Source: Gemmataceae bacterium (GTDB taxonomy: Bacteria; Planctomycetota; Planctomycetia; Gemmatales; Gemmataceae). Taken from it: DNA of 54,502 nucleotides. The notes under the pieces were generated by a model that made no database searches, was not told the DNA's origin, and worked only from the letters and a program-made list of their open reading frames with translations. Position 1 is the first letter of the stretch. The number at the start of each line of letters is the position of its first letter. The stretch spans positions 1-54,502 of the forward strand of contig SHZY01000018.1 in assembly GCA_009692065.1 (NCBI GenBank), written 5' to 3'. Of this stretch, positions 43,793 through 52,956 are shown piece after piece. The translations under genes and the position numbers were made by a program.

Positions 43793-46099
43793 TTACTTGG
43801 CAGGTGCTTTCAATACTAGGGTAATATCCACCTCGCGGCTGCGCACACGCACATTGGCCAACTTGGAGTCCGGAGCGTAGGAGCCTGCGAGCTTGACGCC
43901 CTTGATTTCCCCGGGTGGGATGTTGGGGGGAAACGCGACGTTGATCGTGAATGCCGCATCAGTGGCTTTAACCGTGACGGCGTCGGCCTTCGCGCCGGCG
44001 GGCAAGCCGGTCAACGCGAGCGTGACATCGGCCTTCACGCCTTCAAGTCGTTCGATCTTGCCTTGCAACTTGAGTGCTGCGCCCTTCTTGGCGTCAAACG
44101 ATGTTTCGATCCGAGTCGGCCCATCGAGCTTGACGACAATCGGGATTTTCACCGCCAGCCGGCGCACCGGGGCAAAGGCAATCGCAATGGGTTTCTTGGC
44201 GGCGTCGAGAAGCTCGGCCTGCACTGTCACATCGTACACGGAAGCGGACAAATCTACCGGAACCAAAGCGACAACTTCGCCGACGTTGACGGTCGCCGCC
44301 AATTCGATCGGCTTTTCCTGACGCAGTGCCTTGTTCGGGTCAGGCTGGTTATTCAGGAGCGGCGTGTTCTGGCTCGTCAAGAGCGTGAGCTTGACCGTAT
44401 TCTTGCTGGCCGGGCGAGTCACTTTGATTGGCAATGCCAGCTTGACTGCGGGCACGAGGCCAGCGCTCACGGGCAGGGTGTTCCAATCGACGGCGAAGTC
44501 GCTGGCCGCTTGATTGGACGGCGCAAACGCGATCTCCGTCGCCAGCCAGGGTTGCAGCTTTTCCAGAGGATGATTCTTGATCGTCACGGGTTGCTCATTC
44601 CCGTCGTCGCTTTTGCCGCGCCAGCTCGTGACCAACGCTTCGAATGGTGCGCCGGTCCGTTCGAGTGTGATCAGGCTGCCGTCGGCGCCTTCCGGAATGG
44701 CCGTGCCGTCCAGTTTAACGCCCGGCAGTTGCGGTGCCAGCGCGAGGTCGATCTTGCCCAGGTAACCGCCGCGGCGATCGACCAGCACGGGGACGACCGC
44801 GCGTCCCCCGACCGGCAGCGAAATCTGCGGCGCCGTGGTCGTGAGCTTGAAGCCATCCTTCATGGTAAGCTGCGGATCGATGACAAGGCGATAGATGCCT
44901 CGCGGCCCGCCGCGCGCCTGGGCATCGACGACGCCGACGACGATGGCCGTGACCTTGTCGGGTACGGTGTATTCCAGGACGGGATCGAGCGTACCGGGCG
45001 AGTCCTCGGCACGAGCAAGCTGGTCGCCCTTGTCGTTGCGCACGACGAGGGCGATGTCGATGGGCGAACCGATGCGCTCGGCAAAGACTTCGAGCCGAAC
45101 TTTTCGGCCAGGCGTGACGGCGACACGGTAGAGGTCTTCCTCATAAGGCGCGAGCAGCTTGCCGCTGATGCCGGCGGCGCCTGCGGGGATTTCTTGCAGC
45201 TTGTCTTTTTCGGGCTGTTCCACGAATTCCGCGTGCGGGCTGACGGTCACGAATGGGCGTGGGCCACTCCAGACGCCGGCCTTTGGAAACGTCAATGCCA
45301 GCGTTCCCGTAGTGTTGGCCGGCTTGACGTCCTCGGTAAAATTCTCGGCAGTTACTCTGGCGGCTTGGTTGCGGGCGATGAATGACGGAAAGAGTTGATC
45401 GGCCTGCAGCCAGGCGCCGATCTTGAGTCGAAAGAAACTCAGGGCGGGCGCCGCATACTCCGCATCATGCAGGGTCACGGTGTATTCGCCATCGTCGGGA
45501 AGGATCGCTTCGAGCCGGCAATCGCCGTGCAGGGCAGGCGTTCCCCAGGCCCAGGCGACTTGAAGTTTCTTTGGGTTGTAGAGATGCACGATCGGCCGCA
45601 GCTTGCCGCCCAGGCGTTGCGACTCGACTTCGACCATGATCTTTTGCTTCGCCTTGCCGAGAAATTTGCCCTCGATGATATTTGCGCCGGCAGCCGTGCC
45701 ATGCAATGCGACCGGCAGTTCTTTGATCGGCTCGGTCACCAACTGTTGACGGAGGAGGTCGACGCCAATTACGGCGGGCAAACTGACGCCGCCATCGGCA
45801 ACGACGCGCTGGTGATGGTAGCCAGGCTCGACGTTGGCTTCCAGCGTCACATCGAATACTGCCTTCTTGTCGGTGTTGCCCGGTTTGAGCGTTTGCTTGG
45901 CGGGGAAGGGAAGGAGCAGGCGAGGCGATTTGCCGAGGTCGTCGCCATCGATGGTGAGCGTCGTGGTGCCGGCGATCTTCAGGCCGCGGATGTCGAGGGC
46001 GCGAATAGTCGGTTCCGCAGCAAACACGGCCGTTGGCGCGTAACTGAGGATGACGGCGGTGGCGAGAACGTGCGCGTATCGTCGAGTGGTGGTATTCAT
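43793..46099 (-). CDS. secreted PPC-domain-like protein of the DUF1501/DUF1549 operon, 768 aa
   Basis: Signal peptide (ending VFAAEP). Multiple beta-sandwich units, with typical pre-peptidase C-like strands: DLYRVAVTPGRKVRLEVFAE, DPVLEYTVPDKVTAIVVGVV and GGPRGIYRLVID. The remaining two thirds are Ig-like repeats. No catalytic motif. The family is an extracytoplasmic partner of DUF1549/1553 proteins, probably for binding at the cell surface. ATG 46099 is preferred over TTG 46111. It lies 15 bp upstream of the DUF1549/1553 gene. Confidence 0.85.
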   Translation of the reverse strand: MNTTTRRYAHVLATAVILSYAPTAVFAAEPTIRALDIRGLKIAGTTTLTIDGDDLGKSPRLLLPFPAKQTLKPGNTDKKAVFDVTLEANVEPGYHHQRVVADGGVSLPAVIGVDLLRQQLVTEPIKELPVALHGTAAGANIIEGKFLGKAKQKIMVEVESQRLGGKLRPIVHLYNPKKLQVAWAWGTPALHGDCRLEAILPDDGEYTVTLHDAEYAAPALSFFRLKIGAWLQADQLFPSFIARNQAARVTAENFTEDVKPANTTGTLALTFPKAGVWSGPRPFVTVSPHAEFVEQPEKDKLQEIPAGAAGISGKLLAPYEEDLYRVAVTPGRKVRLEVFAERIGSPIDIALVVRNDKGDQLARAEDSPGTLDPVLEYTVPDKVTAIVVGVVDAQARGGPRGIYRLVIDPQLTMKDGFKLTTTAPQISLPVGGRAVVPVLVDRRGGYLGKIDLALAPQLPGVKLDGTAIPEGADGSLITLERTGAPFEALVTSWRGKSDDGNEQPVTIKNHPLEKLQPWLATEIAFAPSNQAASDFAVDWNTLPVSAGLVPAVKLALPIKVTRPASKNTVKLTLLTSQNTPLLNNQPDPNKALRQEKPIELAATVNVGEVVALVPVDLSASVYDVTVQAELLDAAKKPIAIAFAPVRRLAVKIPIVVKLDGPTRIETSFDAKKGAALKLQGKIERLEGVKADVTLALTGLPAGAKADAVTVKATDAAFTINVAFPPNIPPGEIKGVKLAGSYAPDSKLANVRVRSREVDITLVLKAPAK

Positions 46100-46123
46100 G
46101 GAGTTCAACAATTGGACGATGTT

Positions 46124-46192
46124 AACGAGCCGCGACCGTTAGGGAGCGGTTGAACAAGCCGAATCACGGCTCCCTAACGGTCGCGGCTCGTT
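46124..46192. repeat. palindrome P7 (24-bp arms)
   Basis: AACGAGCCGCGACCGTTAGG... (46124-46147) and its exact reverse complement (46169-46192), loop 21 nt. It lies inside the operon, between the DUF1501 stop and the PPC-like start. Confidence 0.95.
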
Positions 46193-46223
46193 CGCACGTG
46201 TCAACATGCGCGGATTTCGCCCA

Positions 46224-47600
46224 TTAGAACAACTGCCGAATCGGTTCCGCTTCGACGAGGCGGATGGGCCGTTCGCCGGGGCCGGGCATGGTGGTGGTGT
46301 CGAGGTTGATGCCCATGCCGTGGTAGATCGAGGCGAGGACCTGCGGCGGTTCGATTGGGTTGTCGTGGGGGCGGGAGCCGATGCGGTCGGTGGAGCCGAT
46401 GACCTGCCCGCCGCGGATATTGCCGCCCGCGAGGAAGTTTGTCCACGCGTTGGGATAGTGGTCGCGTCCGCCGCGGCCGTTCAAACGCGGCGTGCGGCCG
46501 AATTCGCTTAAGACCGCGACGACGGTTTCCTGCAAGAGGCCCTTCTGCTCCAGGTCGTCGAGCAAGGCGGTGAAAGCCCAGTCGAACTGCGGGCAGAGGT
46601 GGCGTTCGTAGTCGAGGTACGTGTTGTTCAAGCCGCCGCCGTCGGCGTGCATGTCCCAGCAGGTTTGGCCGAAGACGGTGTCGAAATGGTTGACGGTCAC
46701 ATAACGAACGCCACCCTCGATCAGTCGGCGGGCCATCAGGCAGCTTTGGCCAAAAGTGTTGCGGCCATAGCGGTCGCGCAGCCGTGCAGGTTCGAGGTTG
46801 AGATCGAAGGCGTCGCGGGCACGCTGCGAAGTCAGGAGGCGGAAAGCGCGATCGTAGGAACTGTCGTGCGTTTGCGTGGTGCGCGATTCGGTGCGGCGCT
46901 GGAGTTGATCGAGCTGGCCCAAGAGTTCGCGGCGGGCGTCGAGGCGAGAGGCCGACATGCCGGCGGGGACTTCGAGATCGCCAACGCGGAAGTTCGGGGC
47001 GGCGGGATCGGCGCCGAGGAAGAACGGCTCGTGAGCGCTGCCGATGTAGCCGGCGGTTTGGCCATGGAAGTTGCCGGCGCCCGTGTTGCCGATCGGGCCG
47101 GGGAGAATAACGTTGGCGGGCAGTTCACTCTTGGGGCCGAAGACGCGAGAGATCACGCTGCCGGTGTGCGGCTTGACGGCGTCGGCGTTGAAGTCGTGGC
47201 CCGTCATCATCCAGCGCTGGCCGTTTTCGTGCGTCGCGCCGGTGCGGTGGTGCAAGCTGCGGATCAGCGCGATCTTGTCCATCTTGCGCGCCATCAGCGG
47301 GAAGTGCTCGCAAATCTGGATGCCGTTGACGTTGGTGCGAATCGGGTTGTACTTGCCGCGAACTTCCGACGGCGCCTGCGGCTTCAAATCCCAGGTGTCG
47401 AGATGGCCGGGCGAGCCGACGAGGAAGATGGTGATGCAATTCTTGATGCGCGCCCGGCTGCCATCGACGGAGCCTTGAGCTTCGAGCTTCATGAGGTCAG
47501 GCAGCCACATGCCGGCCATGCCGGCGACGCCGACTTGCAGAAAGCTGCGTCGCGTGAGGCCCGAGCAGAGGGAGACTTTTTCGTTGCCGATGTTCAGCAT
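46224..47600 (-). CDS. DUF1501 family secreted protein, 458 aa
   Basis: Tat-like leader LTRRSFLQVGVAGMAGMWLP, then CITIFLVGSPGHLDTWDLKP, SEVRGKYNPIRTNVNGIQIC, RRLIEGGVRYVTVNHFDTVF, DMHADGGGLNNTYL, LSEFGRTPRLN and GRDHYPNAWTNFLAGGN. It is the first gene of the three-gene operon that continues with the PPC-like and DUF1549/1553 genes. GGAG precedes ATG 47600. REP-A lies upstream. Confidence 0.92.
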   Translation of the reverse strand: MLNIGNEKVSLCSGLTRRSFLQVGVAGMAGMWLPDLMKLEAQGSVDGSRARIKNCITIFLVGSPGHLDTWDLKPQAPSEVRGKYNPIRTNVNGIQICEHFPLMARKMDKIALIRSLHHRTGATHENGQRWMMTGHDFNADAVKPHTGSVISRVFGPKSELPANVILPGPIGNTGAGNFHGQTAGYIGSAHEPFFLGADPAAPNFRVGDLEVPAGMSASRLDARRELLGQLDQLQRRTESRTTQTHDSSYDRAFRLLTSQRARDAFDLNLEPARLRDRYGRNTFGQSCLMARRLIEGGVRYVTVNHFDTVFGQTCWDMHADGGGLNNTYLDYERHLCPQFDWAFTALLDDLEQKGLLQETVVAVLSEFGRTPRLNGRGGRDHYPNAWTNFLAGGNIRGGQVIGSTDRIGSRPHDNPIEPPQVLASIYHGMGINLDTTTMPGPGERPIRLVEAEPIRQLF

Positions 47601-47630
47601 GGGAAACTCCGTTATCCGGCCTCCTGCTTA

Positions 47631-47672
47631 TTCGTTTAGCGCCCGCGTGGCGACCTGCGGGCGCTAAACGAA
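47631..47672. repeat. REP-A palindrome (16-bp arms)
   Basis: TTCGTTTAGCGCCCGC (47631-47646) and GCGGGCGCTAAACGAA (47657-47672), loop 10 nt, in the gap between two minus-strand genes. Confidence 0.95.
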
Positions 47673-47691
47673 GAGGGGACCGATTGATGGC

Positions 47692-47997
47692 TTAGATCCG
47701 GTAGGTCACAACGTTGGAGATATTATCGAAGCGGCTCGCGGTGAATTCGCCCGCGGGGTTCTTGGCGTAGTTGATGTAGTGCCACATTTGCAGCACCACG
47801 CTGTACTCGCCTGGCGCCGTGTCGGAGTGTTCGTAGGCCACGTCCGGCCGCGCGTTGATGGTGGCGACCACCTGGCCGTTGCGGCGAACCTCCCATTGCA
47901 GGCGCAGGCCCCAATCGTTGGTGACGTCGCTGCGGATGAGCCGGCGGCCTTCCAGACGGATGGCGGCTTGCGGCGTCCCCTCGTAACGTTGTTCCAT
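47692..47997 (-). CDS. hypothetical protein, 101 aa
   Basis: A small beta-sandwich-like protein: GLRLQWEVRRNGQVVATINA, EYSVVLQMWHYINYAKNP and SRFDNISNVVTYRI. The pattern resembles single fibronectin/Ig-like units, but there is no leader. GGGGGG lies 5 nt before ATG 47997. Function unknown. Confidence 0.65.
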   Translation of the reverse strand: MEQRYEGTPQAAIRLEGRRLIRSDVTNDWGLRLQWEVRRNGQVVATINARPDVAYEHSDTAPGEYSVVLQMWHYINYAKNPAGEFTASRFDNISNVVTYRI

Positions 47998-48248
47998 GAC
48001 AACCCCCCAGAATCGTACTCAAATGTGAAAACAAGCGGCGGGATGCGTTCGGGCAGCTGGTAACCGTCCAACCAGTTTATCGGCAGAACTTTACGCCATT
48101 CTAGCTTCTCCGTGCAAGCCTACAAGAGAAAAATGAAAAAAAACGACGTCAATTATCCGAATGTTCAGTAATTCGCTGATGGTCCCGACGCACGAGAAAA
48201 GAGCTTGCCCTGCTTCTGCGAATTACACACACCACGACTCCCGCCGCT

Positions 48249-49538
48249 CTAGGGGGCCGCCGTGAAGAAACTGCTGCAATTGGGGCAGGAAATGCTCGCG
48301 CCGAAGGCTTTGTTCGGGATGCGATACTTGGACTTGCAGAACGGACACTGGGCGAGAAACGTGCTGGTGTCGTGGGCCGGCGCCGGCGTTGGGGCCACTG
48401 GAAGCTTGCCGGAACACGCTGGTTCCGTGGCGGCGCTGCTGATGGGGGCTGCCTTGGCCAATGGCGCGAGCGCCTTGATCACGTTGTCCGGCGTCGCGTA
48501 GCGGCGGGCGGGGTCGCAGGAGATCATCCTGTTGAGCACCGCAATCAGGCCGGCGGGCAGATCGGCACGCAGTTCATGGATGGGGCGAGGTTGACGCGTT
48601 TCCGGAGTCAGCAGGGCTTGACGCGACATGATGTCAGGGAACGGCGTCTGGCCGGTCAGTAAGAAATAGAGCGTGCATCCCAGACTGTAGATGTCGGCCC
48701 GAATGTCCGCCTTGGCCGGATCGACGATTTGCTCGGGGGCGATGTAGCCGGGGGTCCCCATGATCTCGCCGGGCTTCAGCAACGTTGGAAGGTCCGCCCC
48801 CGCGGCTAGTTCGAGTTCGGCGAGGGATTCGGTCGCCAGACGGGCCATGCCGAAGTCGAGAATCTTGATCTGCCCCTTGCGCGTCAGCATCAAATTGTGC
48901 GGCTTGATATCGCGGTGGACCATGCCGGACTCGAACGCATGCTGCAGCCCCTTGGCGGCTTGCCGGACGAAGTGGCACGCATACGCGACCTCCATCGGCC
49001 CTTTTTTCGCGACCAGACGGGCCAGGCTCATGCCGTCGACATACTCCATGATGAGGAAATGCAGATCGCCGGCCTGCTCGGCATCATAGGCGGTGACGAT
49101 GTTGGGGTGGGCGAGGCTGGCGGCGGCTTTGACCTCCTGATGAAATCGCTCGATGACGCGTTTGTTCTTGGTCAAACGCGGATGAATGATCTTGAGAGCG
49201 ACTTGCCGATTCATGAGGCGATGCTCGGCCTGATAGACGGCGCCCATGCCGCCGCGGCCCAGGAAACGCCCGACCTTGTACTTGGGATGGTCGAGCAGTA
49301 CCTGCGGGACGGCAACGCCTTGCTGCGGGACGGGCGCAACCTCATCCGCACCGACCGTCGAACTCGCATCCCGCAGGCGCGCGACGAGTTCGTCATCGGG
49401 AATCTCGCGCAGCGCCTGACCGCATACGTCGCAGGCATCAATATGGCTTGCGATCAGCGCCAGCTCGCTGCTCTCGAGCTGGCCGCCGAGGAAGGCGGCC
49501 AACCTCTGGCGCGACGGATGATCCCTTGCCGAATTCAC
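48249..49538 (-). CDS. Ser/Thr protein kinase with zf-HC2 head and zinc-ribbon tail, 429 aa
   Basis: Start GTG 49538 has GGGAG 8 nt upstream; the frame stays open to 49679, but that part crosses palindrome P8. HIDACDVCGQAL is a zf-HC2-like motif. The kinase domain has GRGGMGAVYQAEH (glycine loop, about residue 93), VALKIIH (Lys), HRDIKPHNL (catalytic loop, about 206), DFGMA (about 226) and GTPGYIAPEQ. The tail carries CPFC and CPNC, a zinc ribbon. The protein has no membrane segment. It follows an ECF sigma gene, the usual planctomycete sigma-kinase pair; the kinase may carry the zf-HC2 anti-sigma function itself. Confidence 0.9.
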   Translation of the reverse strand: MNSARDHPSRQRLAAFLGGQLESSELALIASHIDACDVCGQALREIPDDELVARLRDASSTVGADEVAPVPQQGVAVPQVLLDHPKYKVGRFLGRGGMGAVYQAEHRLMNRQVALKIIHPRLTKNKRVIERFHQEVKAAASLAHPNIVTAYDAEQAGDLHFLIMEYVDGMSLARLVAKKGPMEVAYACHFVRQAAKGLQHAFESGMVHRDIKPHNLMLTRKGQIKILDFGMARLATESLAELELAAGADLPTLLKPGEIMGTPGYIAPEQIVDPAKADIRADIYSLGCTLYFLLTGQTPFPDIMSRQALLTPETRQPRPIHELRADLPAGLIAVLNRMISCDPARRYATPDNVIKALAPLAKAAPISSAATEPACSGKLPVAPTPAPAHDTSTFLAQCPFCKSKYRIPNKAFGASISCPNCSSFFTAAP

Positions 49539-49639
49539 GAGACGGACTCCCACAATCCGGTTTGCCGCGACTTGCAGCGGATCGCGTAATTCTGCCGGCG
49601 CTCCACTGCGCGTCGCGGCTAACCAAAGTTGCTCTCGCG

Positions 49640-49671
49640 TTGTGGCACGGTCTCCCGACCGTGCCACAACA
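49640..49671. repeat. palindrome P8 (14-bp arms)
   Basis: GTTGTGGCACGGTC and its reverse complement around TCCC. It lies between the sigma and kinase genes; as RNA it is a strong hairpin without T-tract. Confidence 0.95.
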
Positions 49672-49703
49672 CAATTCATCCGCGCTCCGCGTCGCAGTTA
49701 ACG

Positions 49704-50291
49704 TTACTCCAACAAATCTTGCCCTTCGCGGCGTAATTGATGCAGTACGCGTGACTTGGCGATGAAGACGGCGTTCGCGCTCATGCCGAGTTCCGCCGCC
49801 ACCTGATCGACCGGCCTGCCCTGCAGGGCCACGCCGGTGAAAGCTTGCCAGGTCTTCGCCTCGAAGTAGGGCCGGATCAATTCGAGGAGCCGCTGGATGA
49901 CGCGATCGTCGTGCTCCTTGTCCCACAGTCGGCTCAAGTCGCTTTCGGGATCCTCCAGTTGATCGAGCACGTCGCCGAACCCGGCGTTGCCGCCGGCCTT
50001 CGGCTGGTAGCGCTGAGCACGCCAGAAATTGCGCAGGCAGTTCACGGTGATGGTCCGCAGCCAGCGGCGAAAGGCGCCGATGCGCGGCTGCCGCTCGAAT
50101 TCGTGGAGCTTGCGTACGACGACCGCGAGCACCTCCTGGACCAGGTCGTCGATGTCCTGGTTCAGCACGGTGTAGCGCCGCAGCCAGCCGCGGATGAGGG
50201 GCGTGTAAATATCAACCATGCGCTGCCAGGAGGCGTCCTCCGGGCCTTGCTGCAAGCGATCAAGCAGACTGAAGCTGGTTTCAATCATCAT
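49704..50291 (-). CDS. ECF-type sigma-70 factor, 195 aa
   Basis: Region 2: DIDDLVQEVLAVVVRKLHEF and GAFRRWLRTITVNCLRNFWR; region 4: FTGVALQGRPVDQVAAELGM and SANAVFIAKSRVLHQLRREG. Length is normal. ATG 50291 or 50288. The kinase gene begins 165 bp downstream on the same strand. This pairing belongs to the planctomycete ECF groups linked to Ser/Thr kinases. Confidence 0.9.
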   Translation of the reverse strand: MMIETSFSLLDRLQQGPEDASWQRMVDIYTPLIRGWLRRYTVLNQDIDDLVQEVLAVVVRKLHEFERQPRIGAFRRWLRTITVNCLRNFWRAQRYQPKAGGNAGFGDVLDQLEDPESDLSRLWDKEHDDRVIQRLLELIRPYFEAKTWQAFTGVALQGRPVDQVAAELGMSANAVFIAKSRVLHQLRREGQDLLE

Positions 50292-50295
50292 GGTT

Positions 50296-50416
50296 CATTG
50301 TAGCAGGAGTCAGGAGTCAGGAGTCAGGGGTCAGGAATCAGGAATCAGGAATCAGTAAAGAAGAGTGACCGTTTGTGGATTTTGCCCCCTGATCCCTGAC
50401 TCCTGACTCCTGATTC
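50296..50416. repeat. AGTCAGG tandem array and inverted partner (P9)
   Basis: On 50296-50354 the 7-bp unit AGTCAGG (variants GGTCAGG, AATCAGG) runs about eight times; on 50389-50416 the complementary TCCTGAC units appear. It fills the gap between the sigma start and the CehA-like stop. Not CRISPR: there are no spacers. Confidence 0.92.
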
Positions 50417-50417
50417 T

Positions 50418-51977
50418 TCACCGCCGTGCGTTGATACGATCGCGTAAGTCCCGGGCGGCATCTTCGTAGATTGTGCGCGTTTTCTTGGCCGCGGCGGCGT
50501 TGCTGAAATTTCCGTGTGTTTGAATGAGGGCCTGGCCTTCCTCCACCTGCTTGAGCAAGGCGAGGGCCGACTCCAGGTCGAATACGCTCTTGCCTTTGAA
50601 CGACACATAGACCGGCGAAGTGTGCGCGAACAGCGTCCGGTCGAATTCGTTCTTGGCGTCGCTCTCGATGCGCACCGCAAACCAGGCCGGGCTGTCGAGG
50701 CGGACCTCATGCGTGAATTGTATTTGCCCCGGCCGCTCGATTCTCGCGAGATGCGTTTTGATCACTTTCCCGTTCTGGATCAGTTGCAGCTTCTGCACCG
50801 GATGTCGGCCGATGGCCGAGGCCTGAATCTTCACGGTCTTGGTGTCCTTGAGATCGATCACATCGCCGATCTTGTGGCCATCGACCGTCAGTGTTAGCAG
50901 TGGCCCGTTGGTCGCCTGGCATCGGCCGGCCTTGACGGCGTTGAGCCAGGAGGCGATTGTCAGCTTGCCGCGTACTTCGGCGTAGACACGCGAGAAATCG
51001 TACATGAACCAATCGGTCCCGGTGCTGATCGGCAGGCGGATGCCGAGGTTCAGGTAGCGGTAGTAGGTTTCCTCGAACTTGCCGGTGCGGCTGCCGTCGA
51101 AAACGTTGAGCGCGTCGAGCCGGCCGGTGAGGGCGCTGGGCACGTCCTCGAAGCCGTTGGTGTTATGGCACCAGATGATGGTGCCGCCTTGCTTCTTGGC
51201 GTTGTCGATGCCGGGGCGCAAGGGGAGATCGTCAACGCCCTTGCCGGTGATGCCGGGGCCGATGCTGACCGGCTGCACGAGTTCCTTGATGTTGAGGAAC
51301 ATGACGTGGCCATAGCCTTCGCCGTAGCCCTTGAAGTTGTGGCGATGCTCCTCGCCATTGTTGAAGAGGACGCCGGTGGCGGACAGCTTGGGCAAATCGC
51401 CGATCGGGTACTTGTTGGTGATGTAGCTCTCGTCGTCCTTGTTGCGTTCGAGGTACGAGATGAACATGACGCGCAGCCCGTCGGCGGCTGGAATCTTGCG
51501 CAAGTATTCGTCGGCCAGGTCCTGCGAGAAGCCGCGCAAGTGCAGATGCGTGTTGCCGGCGCTCAGACCAGAGTCATCGGGCCGAAAGAGCAGCGGCAGC
51601 TTGAGCGTTAATTCATCAGGCGACTTGGTGCGAAAATCGAGGTCTTGCTGCGTGAGACCCGACTCCAGGCCCGATAGTGCGTCGATGTGCAGTTTGGCGC
51701 GAGGCAACGTGGTGTCGGCGCCTTCAAGGGGGACGCAGTACCAGTGCACGCCTGGGTTGTCCTTGGTGAGTCCGGTGATGCGATCGAAGAGACCGGGCAA
51801 CTCGACGTACTTCTTGTCGGCGTCGAGAACACGGACGATTCCCGCCATTGGTTTTCCGGTGGCCGCATCGACGAGCTTGATGCGTAGCTTGACGCGCTCG
51901 GTCTGCGGCTGGGCACCGAGGTAGAAGGTGGCGCCTACCAGCGTCAGCGCGAACACGGCGGAAAAGGTTCTGCGCAT
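50418..51977 (-). CDS. secreted CehA/McbA-like metallohydrolase, 519 aa
   Basis: Signal peptide (residues 1-22, ending LGAQ). An N-terminal beta-sandwich (KLRIKLVDAATGKPMAGIVR) is followed by a PHP-like metal site: SAGNTHLHLRG (HxH), EEHRHNFKGYG, GTIIWCHNTNGFED and STGTDWFMYDF. The family includes CehA-type esterases and phosphoesterases. CCAGGAA lies before ATG 51977. A hairpin follows upstream. Confidence 0.83.
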   Translation of the reverse strand: MRRTFSAVFALTLVGATFYLGAQPQTERVKLRIKLVDAATGKPMAGIVRVLDADKKYVELPGLFDRITGLTKDNPGVHWYCVPLEGADTTLPRAKLHIDALSGLESGLTQQDLDFRTKSPDELTLKLPLLFRPDDSGLSAGNTHLHLRGFSQDLADEYLRKIPAADGLRVMFISYLERNKDDESYITNKYPIGDLPKLSATGVLFNNGEEHRHNFKGYGEGYGHVMFLNIKELVQPVSIGPGITGKGVDDLPLRPGIDNAKKQGGTIIWCHNTNGFEDVPSALTGRLDALNVFDGSRTGKFEETYYRYLNLGIRLPISTGTDWFMYDFSRVYAEVRGKLTIASWLNAVKAGRCQATNGPLLTLTVDGHKIGDVIDLKDTKTVKIQASAIGRHPVQKLQLIQNGKVIKTHLARIERPGQIQFTHEVRLDSPAWFAVRIESDAKNEFDRTLFAHTSPVYVSFKGKSVFDLESALALLKQVEEGQALIQTHGNFSNAAAAKKTRTIYEDAARDLRDRINARR

Positions 51978-51991
51978 GGGTCGTTTCCTGG

Positions 51992-52019
51992 AAGCCCAGG
52001 GACGGCTGTCCCTGGGCTT
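51992..52019 (-). terminator. 12-bp hairpin, terminator-like
   Basis: AAGCCCAGGGAC (51992-52003), loop 4 nt, GTCCCTGGGCTT (52008-52019). It is downstream of the SGNH gene on its strand and 15 bp upstream of the CehA-like start. There is no clear T-tract in the minus-strand direction, so it may be another palindrome family and not a true terminator. Confidence 0.5.
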
Positions 52020-52029
52020 TCGAGTGGTG

Positions 52030-52743
52030 CTACTTCAACAAACCCTGCAACGTCGGATTGATCGCCTCGGCCCAGATCTCGTAACCCTTGCCGCTCAGGT
52101 GCAGCGCGTCGGGCATGACCTCCTTCGATAGCGACCCGTCGGAGGAAAGGAACTTCTCGCCGATGTCGAGATACTTGACCGTCTTGCCGCCGTCGTCGAG
52201 CTTGCTGATGATGTCGTTGATCTTGGCAAGCTTGGCGCGGATCGGCGTGCCGGCATCTTTGCCGCGGGGGAACACGCCCAGGAGGAGCACCTTGGTGTTC
52301 GGCGTCTTCTTGTGGATCGTTTTGACGATGAGGGTGATGCCTTCAGCAATCTGCTCGGCGCTATCGCGGCCGGAATTGTTGGTGCCGATCATGACGACGG
52401 CGACCTTGGGAGTGATGCTGTCGAGTTCGCCGCCTTCAGTGATGCGCCAGAGGACGTGTCCGGTCTGATCGCCGCCGATGCCGAAGTTGGCGGCCTTAAG
52501 GGGCACGTAGTGTTTCTGCCAGACTTTGTTGTTGCCCCAGCCCTGGGTGATGGAATCGCCGAGGAAAACGATCTCGACGCCCCCCTTCTTGGCGATGGCA
52601 AGAAACTCTTTATGTCGGCCAATGTCTCGATTCATCGGCGTGGTCGCCGGGTTCTTCTTTTCGCCCGCGGTCCCGTCGGACAGCATCAAAGCGGCTCCGA
52701 CCGCGACCAGAAATCCGCACCACAAGATCTTCGCACAACGCAT
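52030..52743 (-). CDS. secreted SGNH/GDSL hydrolase, 237 aa
   Basis: Signal peptide (residues 1-27, ending DGTAGE). Block I FLGDSITQGW with Ser 64, the block II glycine in NFGIGGDQT, block III GTNN, and block V DALHLSGKGY with the Asp-His pair. Related to PAF-acetylhydrolase-like planctomycete proteins; a carbohydrate esterase or lipase is likely. AAAGGA before ATG 52743 decides the start against the frame open to 52914. Confidence 0.9.
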   Translation of the reverse strand: MRCAKILWCGFLVAVGAALMLSDGTAGEKKNPATTPMNRDIGRHKEFLAIAKKGGVEIVFLGDSITQGWGNNKVWQKHYVPLKAANFGIGGDQTGHVLWRITEGGELDSITPKVAVVMIGTNNSGRDSAEQIAEGITLIVKTIHKKTPNTKVLLLGVFPRGKDAGTPIRAKLAKINDIISKLDDGGKTVKYLDIGEKFLSSDGSLSKEVMPDALHLSGKGYEIWAEAINPTLQGLLK

Positions 52744-52956
52744 GGCAGGTCCTTTCATGAGGGTAAATTCGAACAGGGGGGTAGTGTTGATATAGTGGCG
52801 ATTTCTCGTCTGGCCGCACCAAGTTGGGCACGCGTCAAACGGCGCATCGCCCGTCGCCGATAAAATGCTTGCGTGCGCCGGCGCAGATCGGTAATGTCGG
52901 TACTGTCTTTGCACGTCTAACAGTCACGCCGGATCGTCTGTTCAATGAGAACAACA

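Noticed and set aside
50296..50416. CRISPR array
   Set aside because: The 7-bp AGTCAGG units are contiguous and have no unique spacers; no cas gene is near.
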